From Apostichopus japonicus (Eukaryota > Echinodermata > Holothuroidea > Aspidochirotida > Stichopodidae), in NCBI RefSeq assembly GCF_037975245.1, contig NC_092581.1, positions 15,514,803 through 15,577,302 on the forward strand: a stretch of 62,500 nt of DNA, written 5' to 3'. The position numbers and the translations under genes are program-made. Below are positions 39,535 to 51,986 of the stretch, piece by piece (within the stretch, counting starts at the first letter, position 1; every line of letters begins with the position of its first letter). Under the pieces are notes generated by a model. It was not told the DNA's origin. It worked only from the letters and a program-made list of their open reading frames with translations, and searched no databases.

Positions 39535-41280
39535 AATATGACCTCAAACGAATAATATTGATCCCACGACTTTATACTAAGTCGTCAGCCTTACCGTGTG
39601 GATTCTAGCAGCCGAAATTCACTATAGTAAAATCAATGCATTTTACAATGAGTAACTTTGAGGGGGGGGGGGGGGATGTGATAGGTTATGGAGTGAAGTG
39701 CACAGTATTTCAATGATTGGGGACGGGGCAAGGGGATTCCAAATTTCTTCAGACTGAGTTTAATAGGTAGGGGTAACACCTTTATGGATGGGCTATAGGC
39801 AGATCCAACATCTTACGTATATGAGTGGTGTTATTGTGGGGTGGATGAATGTGATTTCCGTGAAAGAGGCGTATGGGGATCCTCCCCAAGATAAAAAAAA
39901 AAAGCTTAGGCGCGAAATGATACATTCTGGGGCATATTTAGACTATAAAGTATGTCTACATATGCTGATACGTACTTTTGAATTTTGAAAAACAAAATCC
40001 CTCGACTGACTATTGAGGTAGGGGAGGTTGTTATACCCCCACCCCCGCCTTTCCCACTCCACTGAATAATGCTCTTTGTGTTGGACTAAGTTGTCCAACC
40101 ACTTCAACTGAAGAGCCATAAAAGATCATTACTCAAAAGTTAAAATTGGTTTTGATATACAACGTGCATATGGTAATTTGTTTAACGGTCTACAGTATAT
40201 CCATTTGGGTGGGGGGGGGGGGTGGGGGCCTCAAGTCATCCTGTAAACTGTGATTTCGATCGATTTGCTAAATGATCAATTTTTACACAATTTCATTTTC
40301 CATATAAATTGTTAGCATATATATTTACTATCAAGGTCTTCTGAAAAACATATTTTATTCAGTTAAGGCTTAAAAGTATGTTCCCATGTAAAAAAAAAAG
40401 AGAAGAGATATTGGCAGATTATTTTAAATGTTATATAAGAGCAAGCTAAGAATTGAAGACCAAAAAACTTGTAAGAAATTGGTAGACATTCCTAAATAAA
40501 ATCCTAACATGCCCAAAATGAGTTCCATGACGTACCGTACCTTCCTGGAAGCGTTTGGTACGCTGGATTGGGTTGTACACTGGACAATACAGCATGAACG
40601 CAAAATGACAACATGAAGAAATGTGCTTTAAATTAACAGTTATTTTTTCACGAGTTGATTTAGTCAGAAAGTTTATCATAGTACACGCTCTCACCTATAA
40701 GTATCCCTACTGCAAGTCACACCCCCCCCCCCCCCCGGTTAAACTATTTATCGAAGTTAGCGAATATTGGGGACATTCTTTAAATTATTTGTGCTCCAGC
40801 TAAAATATTCCTGGCTACGGGCCTGGACAAGAATGAGGAAATATTCCCCGTTGTTTAGTATTTTTGAACGACTCAACAAAAATTGAAGTTGTTCTTTTAT
40901 TAGGGCTGCTTTTAACTAATCATCGTCAGGAAACGGCTTAAGATAATTCAAACTGGAGGGGCATCAACACTGAAGGGCACTATGATATCGAGGATCAATT
41001 GGACACATGCCTTTGGATTGAGGGGGCAAACCTCATAACCTGACAACAAAATAGATACTCTATGGATTCCGTACCACAAATTCCAGTATTTGAATGTTTT
41101 TCAACAATAGGACACATTTAAGGGGCACGTACTATTTTCTTTTAATGTTTTTAAAGAAGGCGCTTGTTTAATTGGCAACGAAATGACACTCTTCTTTTAA
41201 GTAACAAAAGGGGCAGATTTGCTAAGCTGAATGAAAATGGAAAAAAAGGTACTTTTTCAATACTATTACCAAAAATTGGC
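39535..41280. other. No gene recognised; poly-G/C tracts
   Basis: Contains G tracts near 39661 and 40209 and 15 C at 40722-40736. A phrase near 40811 (ggctacgggcctgg) looks like a transposon remnant but has no defined ends. Confidence 0.4.
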
Positions 41281-41580
41281 ACTGGGAGGACACGTGCCCC
41301 TATGCCTCCATGGTTCCGTCGCTACTGCTAAAATTTCTTTAATTTGATTAACTTGATGCTACACGGTTTTCTGTCAGGATTTCAGAATATATTTCTTGCT
41401 ATAAATCGCCATCATTTTGTAAGCCCTTAGTTAAACTGGGAGGGCACGTGCCCCCTATGCCCCCATGGCTCCAATCCACCACTACTAAGCTTTCTTTGAT
41501 GCTACATGCACAGTTTCTCTGTCAATAGATTTCAGAATATGTTCTTGCTATAAATCGCCATCATTTTGTAAGCGTCAAAT
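41281..41580. repeat. Tandem duplication, period 154 bp
   Basis: actgggagg recurs at 41281 and 41435, each followed by RcacgtgccccNtatgc, a central variable part, and an almost identical tail gctataaatcgccatcattt. Copy 2 has a perfect GGGCACGTGCCC palindrome. Confidence 0.8.
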
Positions 41581-42528
41581 TAAAAATGGTTCTTAAAAAC
41601 CAAGACAACACTTATACTTTTGTATTTGAAAAAGGTCAATGAAGCATTATAGAAACCATCAAAACTATAAACATGGCCGTATGTACACACAGAACGACGC
41701 TCATGGTACTTCCATAATGTACAAAACCTACTTAAAAGCCAAGAGCGCGGTTTTAACTTATTTATTCAGGTAGATATTCAACAACCTTTAAAACTAGGTC
41801 TCTTCCGTGACCTTTCGTCTACTCGATTTATTTGCGCTTTTTTCAAGCGATGTGTGCGATAGTCAAGTTGTTTATATTTGTTTTTGAGGCGGTCGAAAGA
41901 GATTAATGGGGTCGGCAAATCGGGTTCTCTATTCTTTCTTTCTTTTCATACTCTAATAACGGTAGTAGTAAGGACCTGCGAGATATATATGGTTAGAACA
42001 GGGGTGACACAGAGAGACCTACTTCTTTTTTGTCTTAGAGAGAGTCCTGTACTACGCAGTAGCGACTCTCGAGCCAAGTCCAGGCGCTTCGACATGCATG
42101 CAATAAAAAAAAAACGTATATAAATCAGCAAATCACGTGATTTATTCAAATTCCAGACTTGACAAGTTAATAATTATATGTCCATCAGAAAATGTTGTGA
42201 GCGAAACTACACCACACAAACTGTTCAAGTATATATGGATATACACACTTTGCAGGCAGTGCGTAAGTTTGTATAAGTGCGCTCACAAACTGATGTCATC
42301 AATTATAAAGCGTAATAATGATAACTCGCCGTAGGGGCAGGCAAAAGTTACTTATAATCAGGTTGGAGTCACGCTGTGTGTGGGGTGTGCGTGTGTGCGT
42401 GTATGCATGACGCCCTAGCTTGTAAACACGTTATCTCAAGAAGGGGGAGGGGGGGGGGGGGACGATGACAATGGTCATACTTGGCAAGTGGCTTGCCCAT
42501 GATATGTGCAAGGTTCCTATTGTTTTTA
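41581..42528. other. No gene; one hairpin
   Basis: GAGAGTC (42040-42046) pairs with GACTCTC (42064-42070). A G tract lies at 42449-42461. Confidence 0.4.
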
Positions 42529-43150
42529 GGGAGGTCTAAGGTCAATTGAGGTCAACAGAGGTTACACTGTACACATCTTAATTGGTGTGTATCTGAACAA
42601 TTAGAAACTGGATAATGATTACATATGTATCATATGTTGACCTTATGACCTGAACAAAAATCTACATGTAGTCAAAATGTGCAGATCGTTATGTTTTTAG
42701 AATTATAATGTGGAGAAACTATGTGCGTGCATCTTATATTTACCTTATTACATGCAACAAGTTTACAGTCTTTGGTGGAGTTCAAATGTCATTTGAGGTC
42801 AACAGAGGGCAAGAAGCATGATATCTTTAAAAGCTCCATATCAAGAATCTTATCTGGGTCGAAGTTTACACATGTATTATAAATAGCTATAGTATGATGT
42901 ACAACAAATGCACGGATTTAATGAAGGTCAAAGTTCAACAGCGACTAACAGAGGTTAACAGAGGTCAACATATATTAACAGAGTTTGAATTTTGAATAGC
43001 TTTTTTTCATCACGGTCCCAAGAAAGGTCATGTTGATAAAATGTCACATTGCCATACTGTTTGTCCATAATGAATACAAGATCCATGTTGTTTATGGAGG
43101 GAGTCGAATGTTTAATTTGAGTTCACTAGAGTTCCGAATGTTATATTCTT
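42529..43150. repeat. Diverged array around AGGTCAACAGAGGT
   Basis: Related phrases recur: ctaaggtcaattgaggtcaa (42536), gtcatttgaggtcaacagag (42788), aacagaggttaacagaggtc (42948) and aatttgagttcactagag (about 43115). Spacing is irregular, about 160-250 bp. Half-sites AGGTCA are abundant, as at 36.7-37.0 kb in the opposite orientation. Confidence 0.45.
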
Positions 43151-44588
43151 ATAAAGCCCTACTTGATGTATTGCTGTAATGCTTTACAACTTGTCAATAA
43201 TTAGCTAATAAATTAAAGGTCATAAAAAGCTGCATATTTATGTCATTTTCATATCTAATCTTGGTGACGATTTCCCAAAATGAAAAAGTAAAGCAGTATA
43301 AAGACATTTCAAACTTGTGCTATGACACATTATGCAGTTAAGATACACACAGCTTAAAGGGCTTCTGGATTACCTGGTGAAATACAGGAGATACTTGAAA
43401 TTCTTTCCTCTTCGGGTGTGTGACAACTATGTGTGTTGGTCTTAACTCTTAAAAAATTCCATTTGAATTTCCCAATATTTCAAGTAACTACTAGGAGCTT
43501 TGTCTTTCTGATTTTATTTTATCACATTTAGACACAAACGTTTGTGTCTTCCACTTAATAATGCAAAACAAATTGTTTGTATAGTAAACCCCGCTTGATT
43601 TTAACTCTGACGTTCAAACTTAACGTCTGCTTACCTGATTCATACGTATTTAATTCGTTGTGGAAATCCTGCTTGGCGCGTCTAAATAATGAGTAGACAA
43701 TAATATGTTCGACATATTGAACTGTTCATCCCACTACTATCACCATTTCAATATGATGATCCCACCTCTGTCACCATGCATATGCAGTAAAGAAGTTTAC
43801 ATGTAGCAATAGTTTGACAGATATTGCTCGTGATGTCATGGCAGAGAAGACAGCCCTTATTATTCCCAATCTATGAAATGATTGCAAGTAAAAAAAAAAT
43901 TTTAAAGAGATGAAAAATAATACATAGAACAAGCTATAAGCCTAACCGTTTTTACAATTTTCTGTAAGCAGACTATAACTAGAGTAAAGCACGAACTTTT
44001 AACCTACCCTTGAGCGACCATAACCTGATGACATGCCATAAACTAAATAGGTGAACCTAACATACAAATCCAGCTTTTGTGACATATAGGTAACACAGGG
44101 TCACATCTAAACTTATATAGATATAATCTATATTCCCATATAATTACTATAGTAGAGGTGCCACTCGCTTTCTGGTTGAGTAAATATCCAGTAAAATGAC
44201 AATAGCTATTCAGAACAGGTTATAAATTGTTCGGATCATTCATAGTCAGGGGTTTTGTGCCAAAGTTAAACAAAGGCTAAATACTTTTGAAGTGTGTCAC
44301 GAGTTGAAAGAAAAAGGTTTAAAAAAACCTATTCTTAGCAAACAATTTTTTGTTTTGTTTTTTGGAAAAGGATATATGAATTGTAGATAAAAGGTCGTAT
44401 CAGTTATTCTTCGTAGCATGGTAAACAGTTCATGAAGTGCAGATTAAAGTTCATTCGGAAAGCAACTATAGGATTCAATTTAAACTTTGATATCAGTTTA
44501 CCTATACTTCTCCACCCACCCTTTAATTCACTAAAGATGTAGGTCGTGTCATACATTTCGTGAAAACAGAAGCATGTAAGCCATCGCT
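43151..44588. other. No confident gene apart from a small exon candidate
   Basis: Unique AT-rich DNA. The exon candidate at 43635-43681 is listed separately. Confidence 0.4.
43635..43681 (-). CDS. Candidate 47-nt internal exon (weak)
   Basis: Minus strand: acceptor tctactcattatttag, then 47 nt, then a textbook donor CAG|GTAAGC. Only one frame is open, giving RAKQDFHNELNTYES with one leading and one trailing base (phase 2 in, phase 1 out). The peptide is polar and non-repetitive. The exit phase does not fit the left-edge exon, so it would belong to a neighbouring gene or need intermediate exons. The 51.9 kb candidate on the same strand could precede it in phase. Confidence 0.25.
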
Positions 44589-44589
44589 G

Positions 44590-44674
<85 letters not shown>

Positions 44675-44690
44675 ATTTATATATATATAA

Positions 44691-44722
<32 letters not shown>
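44589..44722. repeat. (TA)n plus (GT)n microsatellite
   Basis: TA arrays broken by TGTA and TTTA, ending in about eight GT units at 44706-44722. Confidence 0.95.
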
Positions 44723-44723
<1 letters not shown>

Positions 44724-46170
44724 ATGAAGAATAACTTTTAATTTAACTTGTGACACACTTTCCCCCTCCCCCTTTCCCTCACTCTATCCTTTATCTTCCC
44801 TCACGTGACCCTTCCTCTTCCCTATGCTCTGGTTCATTAATTTCAACCCCATCTCCCCCCGTCGCCTCTTCTACGTTCCAAGAGGCAGTAGACGAACTAC
44901 TTTTGAGGATGGTTCAAGAAATTCCTCCGCATCGATGTTATCCAGGTTCAAAGATCAACCAACCAACTTTGGTAAAATGTGACAAGACTAGTGTCCGATA
45001 TGAATGCACAGTCTTGCTGTCTTGGAGTGGTGTAGTACGTTCATGAGGTTCCCCCATAGAGGTAAGGTATGAATGTGATCTCTCGAACCCCCCTCCCCAA
45101 CCACGCCCATTATAACAGGGCGATCTCACGGGTATTTGCGAAACCCTAGGCCAGGGGTGAGACTAGGTTTTATTTTGTCCATGGTCAATTTGAATGTTTG
45201 GGCATAAATAAGAAAGAAGATAAGCCCCATTTTTTTGGTGCCAATATTATCACCCTTTTGAAGCTATAAACGTAGTTTCACAGTTGCATTGTACTGGAAC
45301 CCGCCCCTCACCCCACCCCCTCCCTCCCTCCGCCCCCGCTATTTCCTTCCTCGTTTCACGAAGTACACATGAGCGCAGTCCTGTATTAGATAATATTTAC
45401 TGTCAATCAAGTTTGCATTACGTGTCCCTGAGCGCGTATAACTATGAGTATTCTGTTTGAGTGCATTCGTCAAGAATATTCCCTCTGACATGTAAACAAA
45501 GAAGGCATTTAACGCATATGTAATCAACAAACTAAACGAGGGGGGGGGGGTTGGAAGGGGGTGGGAACCAAACAAAACCACTGTTATGCTAGCTCAATTG
45601 GTTCCGCTATGTGAGTACCATATTTCTCCACGAAGACGATTTGTGCTCACAGGTTCACGAAATGCGACCTAGTTTTGGTGAGAATTTAATGAAGTCACAG
45701 AAGTCGCGGGCGTAATACAATGGAACAAACTTTAGTCATCACAAGACCGTTGAATCTGAATATTGTCTTTCAAAATCAAATCCGTTGAAAGAAAAATAAT
45801 TTAGTTGGTTTCGGCTCATTTCAAACAGAATGAAACTTTGTATGTTGAAGAACTGTTTCTTTAGTCCAAGGCCTACGAATTGATATTTTAATACTAATCA
45901 TGTATAACAACAATTAAGTCGAATTTTATGGTTGATAATTTCTCAATACACTTATATTCTTAATACCAGTATTTGATTGCAGACAAATTTAAGAGATTGT
46001 TTTACATGGTTGGTCATTTGGAATAATATGCGTCAGAAACCGTAGTCTAAATTAAGATAATACTGATGCCGGGAAATTTGGGTCTGGCCCAACCACCCTC
46101 CGCCCCCCCCCCCACACCAAAAATAGTAATAAATCCGTCCATGGGGAGGTGTGAAATTGGCAGTCGTCCC
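44723..46170. other. No gene recognised
   Basis: Contains a pyrimidine-rich patch (44758-44880), a G tract near 45540 and a C tract near 46106. No convincing exon. Confidence 0.4.
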
Positions 46171-46767
46171 GGTTACATCTCTATGTTCCGACATCTCTAT
46201 GTTCCGACATCTCTATATTCCGACGTCTCTATGTTCCGACAAAACGAAATAATTCGGGGCTATTTTTTTCGTGAAAAAATATTTGGTCTCAAAATATTTG
46301 GTCCGAAAAAGTGTTGGTCCAAAAAAAAAATCCCATCTCTATGTTATATCTCTATGTTCCGACATCTCTATGTTCCGACATCTCTATGTTCCAACTTCTA
46401 TATATTCGGACGTCTTTATGTTCCGACAAAAAAAAAATAATTCGGGGCTATTTTTTTGTCGTGAAAAAAAATTTGGTCTCAAAATATTTGGTCCGAAAAA
46501 GTGTTGGTCCAAAAAAAATCCCAAATAGAGTCCCAACAAAATTTGGTCACAAAAATATTGGGGTCACAAAAATAGTTTTCTTGGTACAAAGAAATTTTTT
46601 GATAAAACAAAATTGCTCCGAATTGTTTCTTTTGTCGGAACATAGAGACGTCGGAACATAGAGACGTCGGAACAAAGAGACGTCAGAACATATAGACGTC
46701 GGAACATAGAGACGTCGGAACAAAGAGATGTCGGAACATAGAGAAGTCGGAACATAGGGATGTCACC
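46171..46767. mobile_element. Foldback-type MITE with 16-bp unit arms
   Basis: The left arm starts GGTTAC and then carries the 16-bp unit atctctatgttccgac in two blocks (four, then about five units). Each block is followed by the same spacer of about 95 bp (ataattcggggctatttttt ... gtccgaaaaagtgttggtcc). The right arm (46634-46761) has eight inverted units (gtcggaacatagagac) and ends GTCACC. The flanks gtcgtccc (46163-46170) and ttcgtccc (46768-46775) match at seven of eight bases, fitting a target duplication. No transposase is present. Foldback elements of the P/Galileo type share this architecture, but the superfamily is not settled. Confidence 0.75.
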
Positions 46768-47786
46768 TTCGTCCCACGCTATCCCTACCGTGGCTTTATA
46801 CGTCACATGTCAATTAGCATACGATTGGCCAAGGAGGAGACATAGTTTGATCAATGTGCATGTGGCCAGAACAGAAAAGAGAAACATTCTATACTGCTTT
46901 TAACATGTACACTTCGAAAGACATCAGTCAATTAAAGTTAAAGTTGAAGTTAGGTTAGGGTGTTTGATCTGACAATGTTGCTTATATTGTATTTCAAAAT
47001 TTCAAATTCATTTACAAAATTACGACCCGTGATTTTTTTCCATTATGTTAAAGTACTATTTTCTATGCAAGGTCGAAAGAACGTTCAATAACCACCGGTG
47101 CAGCAGATTTCAAATTGAGATAGCACATTTCTATACCAGTATTTAGTAACCAAAGGCCCGGGCGCAACCACCTCCTTGTACTGAGAAAGGGGTGTGCTTA
47201 GTTGTTAAGTCGTCCAGGGGAGGTGTCTGAAGGGAAGTGGGAAGTGGGAGCGGGAAGGGGAAGGGGAGGGGAAAGGGATAGCCACAAGTATATATCGATA
47301 TCGTTCGTGTTTAATGCACTAATAACAGAACAATGAAACCACTTCACGTCAGCTAACGTATCAATATGGTTGTTGTTGTCATGTTTATTCATCATGACGT
47401 CAAGTTCTATTATCGTAGAATGGATTTCCAATCGAACGTTAGAGCTTTGACAATTTAATCTATGCAGTGACGAACGATGTTCATGAAATTAACTTGCCCA
47501 TGTATTAAGAAAAACTTACAAATCTCTGAGAAATCTAATAATCTTCTTTTTGAAAACAACTTGTGAAATGCTAAAAATGATTTGTATCCCATTTTCCCCC
47601 CCTTTTCTTGTAACTAGTCCTCGAAATATCAGAGTTCGCAGAATTTTGAACCGGAGACAATGCCTTCTACAAGGTCTTTAGCCTGACATACATTTCTTCC
47701 AGGAGTTCAACGAGTATCGTTCCTTATTCATTTTTTTTTTATTCAGATAAGGAAGAAAAAAAAGGAGGAAAAAAAAGGCGTCGAAA
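46768..47786. other. No gene; G-rich patch and possible 3' splice site
   Basis: Contains a G-quadruplex-like patch at 47213-47278, a CRE palindrome at 47395-47402, and at 47732-47746 a T-rich tract ending attcag that could be the acceptor of the 47.8 kb exon. Confidence 0.4.
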
Positions 47787-47907
47787 ATGAGTACTCGAAA
47801 GCTTGCGCTGATTCTCATGAGACGAATGCTGAAATCGACACTTGGAAAACTTCATTGCCAAATAAGCGATTTACACCTTCGTTACGATGAAAGAAACGAC
47901 CCATTCT
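47787..47907 (+). CDS. Candidate start exon, plus-strand gene
   Basis: An ATG at 47787 (gtcgaaaATGAG) opens 40 codons plus one base, up to a strong donor TTCT|GTAAGT (GT at 47908-47909). The predicted residues begin MSTRKLALILMRRMLKSTLG and end RYDERNDPF; the N-terminus is basic and amphipathic, which could suit mitochondrial targeting. A T-rich acceptor at 47732-47746 and a stop just after it in frame support the ATG as the true start, with a purine-rich leader between. The donor is phase 1, matching the 36-nt exon at 51440. A CRE palindrome lies just past the donor (47945). The family is unrecognised. Confidence 0.35.
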
Positions 47908-48252
47908 GTAAGTGTTTCCTATACGGTTCACTCCCCCATTCCTGTGACGTCATAAAGATGACCCGACCTATATTTGCTAACTTGGCGTCACTGATGTAGT
48001 TGAGTGTTTTATACCCGTCTTCACTTTGGGATATGATGATCAAACTGAACAAAAACGTAATCGAAGATAGCCCCTACTAGATTTTTAATCGTGGTACTCA
48101 ACCAAATCTATTCAGTTAAACTAATAAGAATTATATAAAAGACTAATAACTAACCAGGAATATAAATAAAAGGATTACTTACAAGTAAAAGTAAAAGTAA
48201 AATAGAAGGAAAAGAAATTTATAAATAAAGAGGAACTTAAAAGCTAAGAAAT

Positions 48253-48282
48253 AAAAATTTACTTCATATGAAGTAAATTTTT
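48253..48282. other. 30-bp perfect palindrome
   Basis: The left half AAAAATTTACTTCAT is exactly the reverse complement of the right half ATGAAGTAAATTTTT, with no spacer, centred on CATATG. Confidence 0.95.
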
Positions 48283-48397
48283 GGCGATGAAGTATCAAAC
48301 AGAAAAATCATAGCAAAGCTATTACAAAGAATATATACCTGACCGTACAGTGTCTTATTATAGACATCTGTATGTACACTCGTAGGCTCGTTGTTTT

Positions 48398-48806
<409 letters not shown>

Positions 48807-50416
48807 TTTTTTTATTATTGCGTTGGTTCGCTATTTTGGTCACAAATAAATGGAGAAAATATATATATATTTTTTTGAGACTAGTTGAGACTAGTGGAAC
48901 ACTAGTAGTTGTTACTCAGAGTTTCACGCGTTGAGCGATCATCAGCCAACTACATACATTTGATGCACCACTTCAATGTGTCTCCTGTTATACACCATTT
49001 ACTGTATTCATATATCAGTACACATATACATTATACACTATATAAATGGCATTTTAACCTCAAGACATGACATCATATATGTCGCACAACAAAACTAACA
49101 CCACACTATATACATCCCATCAAATTTTATCACACCACACATAACACCACAGAACATTTCACATCATACATTTTAAATGTTTACGGATATTTTCGTCGAG
49201 TATGTGCTATTTCCCACCACATTTAAAAAGTTGAAAAAATCCACTCGTTTACTCGGAAGTTTTAGGCGACCATTTGCCTTTATTGCTATGAGCATGCGCT
49301 CACGGGTGCTGGTAACAACTAACCATTGGTCCGGAGTCACCAGTCAGCGTACATTGATAGATCGCTCAAATTTTCACGCCTCCCCAAACCCTTTCCCAAA
49401 CCGCACCCCCCACCCCATCAGTATTCTCAGAATAAAGGGGCCCCACTGTTTTATACCAAGGATGAGTTCAATAAATCCAACAACTACAGCCAAAAGTTAA
49501 AGTTTTTCAAGACGTTAAGCGAAGGACTAACAATACTTTTGAAGGTCACATTTAGGGATATCCACAAGTAATAACGTATAGTCATAAGACGCATATAAAG
49601 ATTATGTTCTCCCCTTCGAAAATTATGATTGCCCTTTTCGCAAGAGAAGCTTGACTTTGGCGCCTCCAAAGTTGATAGTCTCTGGAATGATATTGTGTGT
49701 GTGACAATGCCGTACGGTACCAAATGGATCACAAAATTAATTGAGGGCCCGATAGAGTGAGTGTCCGGATTATTTAATATATATTCTTAACAAAATACCC
49801 CCCAAAAATATGTACTTTTATAACCCTACGTGTAACATGTATTTATATATGCATAATGTTAAAGCAACATGTACTTTCTCAGCTGTCGAGCAAGCCAGAC
49901 AAGACAAACGGAAGATCTCCTACTCGTTAGTGATATATTGGCATCTATTGGGTGGTACGTTTTGCTTTTGACAAGGAGATATGTAAATTACGCTAATCAT
50001 TGTAGAAAACTCCTAAATTGACCCTCCGAAGCACGTACTATTCAAAACACCCATGACGTAAGACTAACAGAGAATGTTCTGAAAGTGGTGGAAAGTCATG
50101 CACACATCTCATACATTAGCACTTTATTACAGAGCTACTGTGTAGTTTAGACAACTGTCAATAAACAACCCGATTACCTTCCTGCAGGACGGAAATGTTC
50201 TTCCGTATCATCCTGCAAGTATACAACCATATAAAATACATCCATCCCTGCATTATCTCAAAAACGAACTGTTGAAGAACGTCTTGCAAATATATTAAGT
50301 TCATTTACACAATGTGACGTCACGTTCGTCATGTTAAAACAGAATACAATATACCCTGTTAATGTTAACCTCTTTCCCTGTATTGAGACTGAATATGATA
50401 CGTCAGAAACATATGA
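48807..50416. other. Nothing recognised
   Basis: Unique sequence, with ctagt direct repeats near 48881-48905 and a CRE palindrome at 50315-50322. If the plus-strand gene is real, this is part of its first intron. Confidence 0.4.
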
Positions 50417-50590
<174 letters not shown>

Positions 50591-51439
50591 GAGCTGTATA
50601 GAGCTTAGTTCCCGAGGAAAATTGAAAACGTTCCCACCGACTCCTCTCCCAGCTTCACACCGTCCGCCCGCTCCCACACCTTGCTCACGCTCCCCACCAG
50701 CAACCTTCCCAACCTCCCTACCATCCCAAATATTTCAAATTTCTGCACCCTGACCACGATCTACACCCTACTGACCCTTCTACCCTCACTCTCCCAACCC
50801 CCACCCAAGAAAAACAGTCTTTGATCAAGTTTGTATTTGTTTGTTTATAATCGGCTGCCCAACTTCAACTGTAAAATGGTATTGATCCCAAACCGGGGCG
50901 CAACCACGCATACCGTTGAGGTGGCTTTAGATGTGGGCGATTTACCACCCCTCCCCCACTGGCAGTCAGAATATTACAAAAGATGCTAGTGTGCCGTTCA
51001 TAAATACAGGAAGTACTTCTGGTACAACATAAACAGTCGAAGCTCTTTCCAAATTCCAAAGTTTTATTTTGCATCCAAGGCACCCTCCACTGTACCTATA
51101 TTTCTCAACGGACAAGGGCTAACCTACCCTTAGACCGCGCCTCCCTCACTACCCCCTCCTACCCCCACCCCCTCCCTTACCACCACCACGTACACAAATA
51201 AAGCGGATGCGTCCCTGCCCTAGAATGCTCGCATGCTTAAATGTTGCTAACAGTTTTCAAAAGCACTTTCCTGTAGGTGTTGACCTCTAGATTGCTAATA
51301 TTATTCTAATATTATTCGTTGATTTAGAAAGCAAATTGACTACCATGCGTCAACGATGGAAAATGTTTTGAGATTTGGCAGTAAATGAAGTTAGAACGTG
51401 GCTCTTTTTTTCCAACTTTTTTTTGCCCATATTTGTTAG
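50591..51439. other. No gene; C-rich patch
   Basis: Strong C+T bias at 50620-50810 and 51120-51190. The phrase ggggcgcaaccacg (50896) recurs in variant form near 47160 and 53525, hinting at a dispersed repeat. Confidence 0.4.
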
Positions 51440-51475
51440 GGCAATATACTAGTGACATTTTGAACACATGTAGAG
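51440..51475 (+). CDS. Candidate 36-nt second exon of the plus-strand gene
   Basis: A long pyrimidine tract (ctttttttccaactttttt, then ttgcccatatttg) ends in the acceptor ttag at 51439, and the donor GAG|GTAAGT follows 51475. Two of three frames contain stops. The open one has two leading bases (needs a phase 1 intron) and gives QYTSDILNTCR, leaving phase 1. Joined to the 47787 exon, the split codon is TGG, reading ...NDPF-W-QYTSD. Both splice sites are strong and the phase fits, which is the best case for a multi-exon gene wholly inside the window. Confidence 0.3.
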
Positions 51476-51944
51476 GTAAGTGATAAGATGAATGGATAAT
51501 CATCTATCCATATAATCAATGTTTGTCATGTTACTAACGTTTAAACAACAACATATATAACATGAGAGGTACGTGGTTAATTTTTCTTAGATATGTTTTT
51601 GGCTATCATGGCTAACATATTTCTGTTTAAACTCGAAGATGACTGCATATAGGAACGAATCTGAAAGGTTACCGGAAACAAAAGTGAGACGGGTGGATAA
51701 AAATCTCTAATAAACTAATCAAAGCTCTTCTGACATTCGTAAGATTAATATTGCAATCCTCCCTTGCTCTTAAATGTCAACAACATATTATGTACAAGTC
51801 TTCTTGAGGCACAGGTCCGATTTTTAAAGATAAAAATAAACATGAAAGGAAACGAATTTGATCAAACTTGAAAAGGAAGTTTATTGAAGAAAAAAAAATC
51901 TTATGCGATCGAAAGATGCTAATGATGGAGATATTACATTTTAC

Positions 51945-51986
51945 CTGGCAACAAGTGAGGCCGTACAGTGCATGATGAGGTCGTGC
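51945..51986 (-). CDS. Candidate 42-nt internal exon (weak)
   Basis: Minus strand: a good acceptor (aagaattattttcag), 42 nt of locally GC-rich sequence, then the donor CCAG|GTAAAA. All three frames are open, so the frame is undetermined. The frame with one leading base (HDLIMHCTASLVA) exits in phase 2, compatible with the 43.6 kb candidate. Confidence 0.2.

Noticed and set aside
46176-46767. Frames with repeated YVPTSLCSD / SMFRH peptides
   Set aside because: They arise because three 16-bp units make 48 nt; the DNA is a foldback element, not a protein gene.
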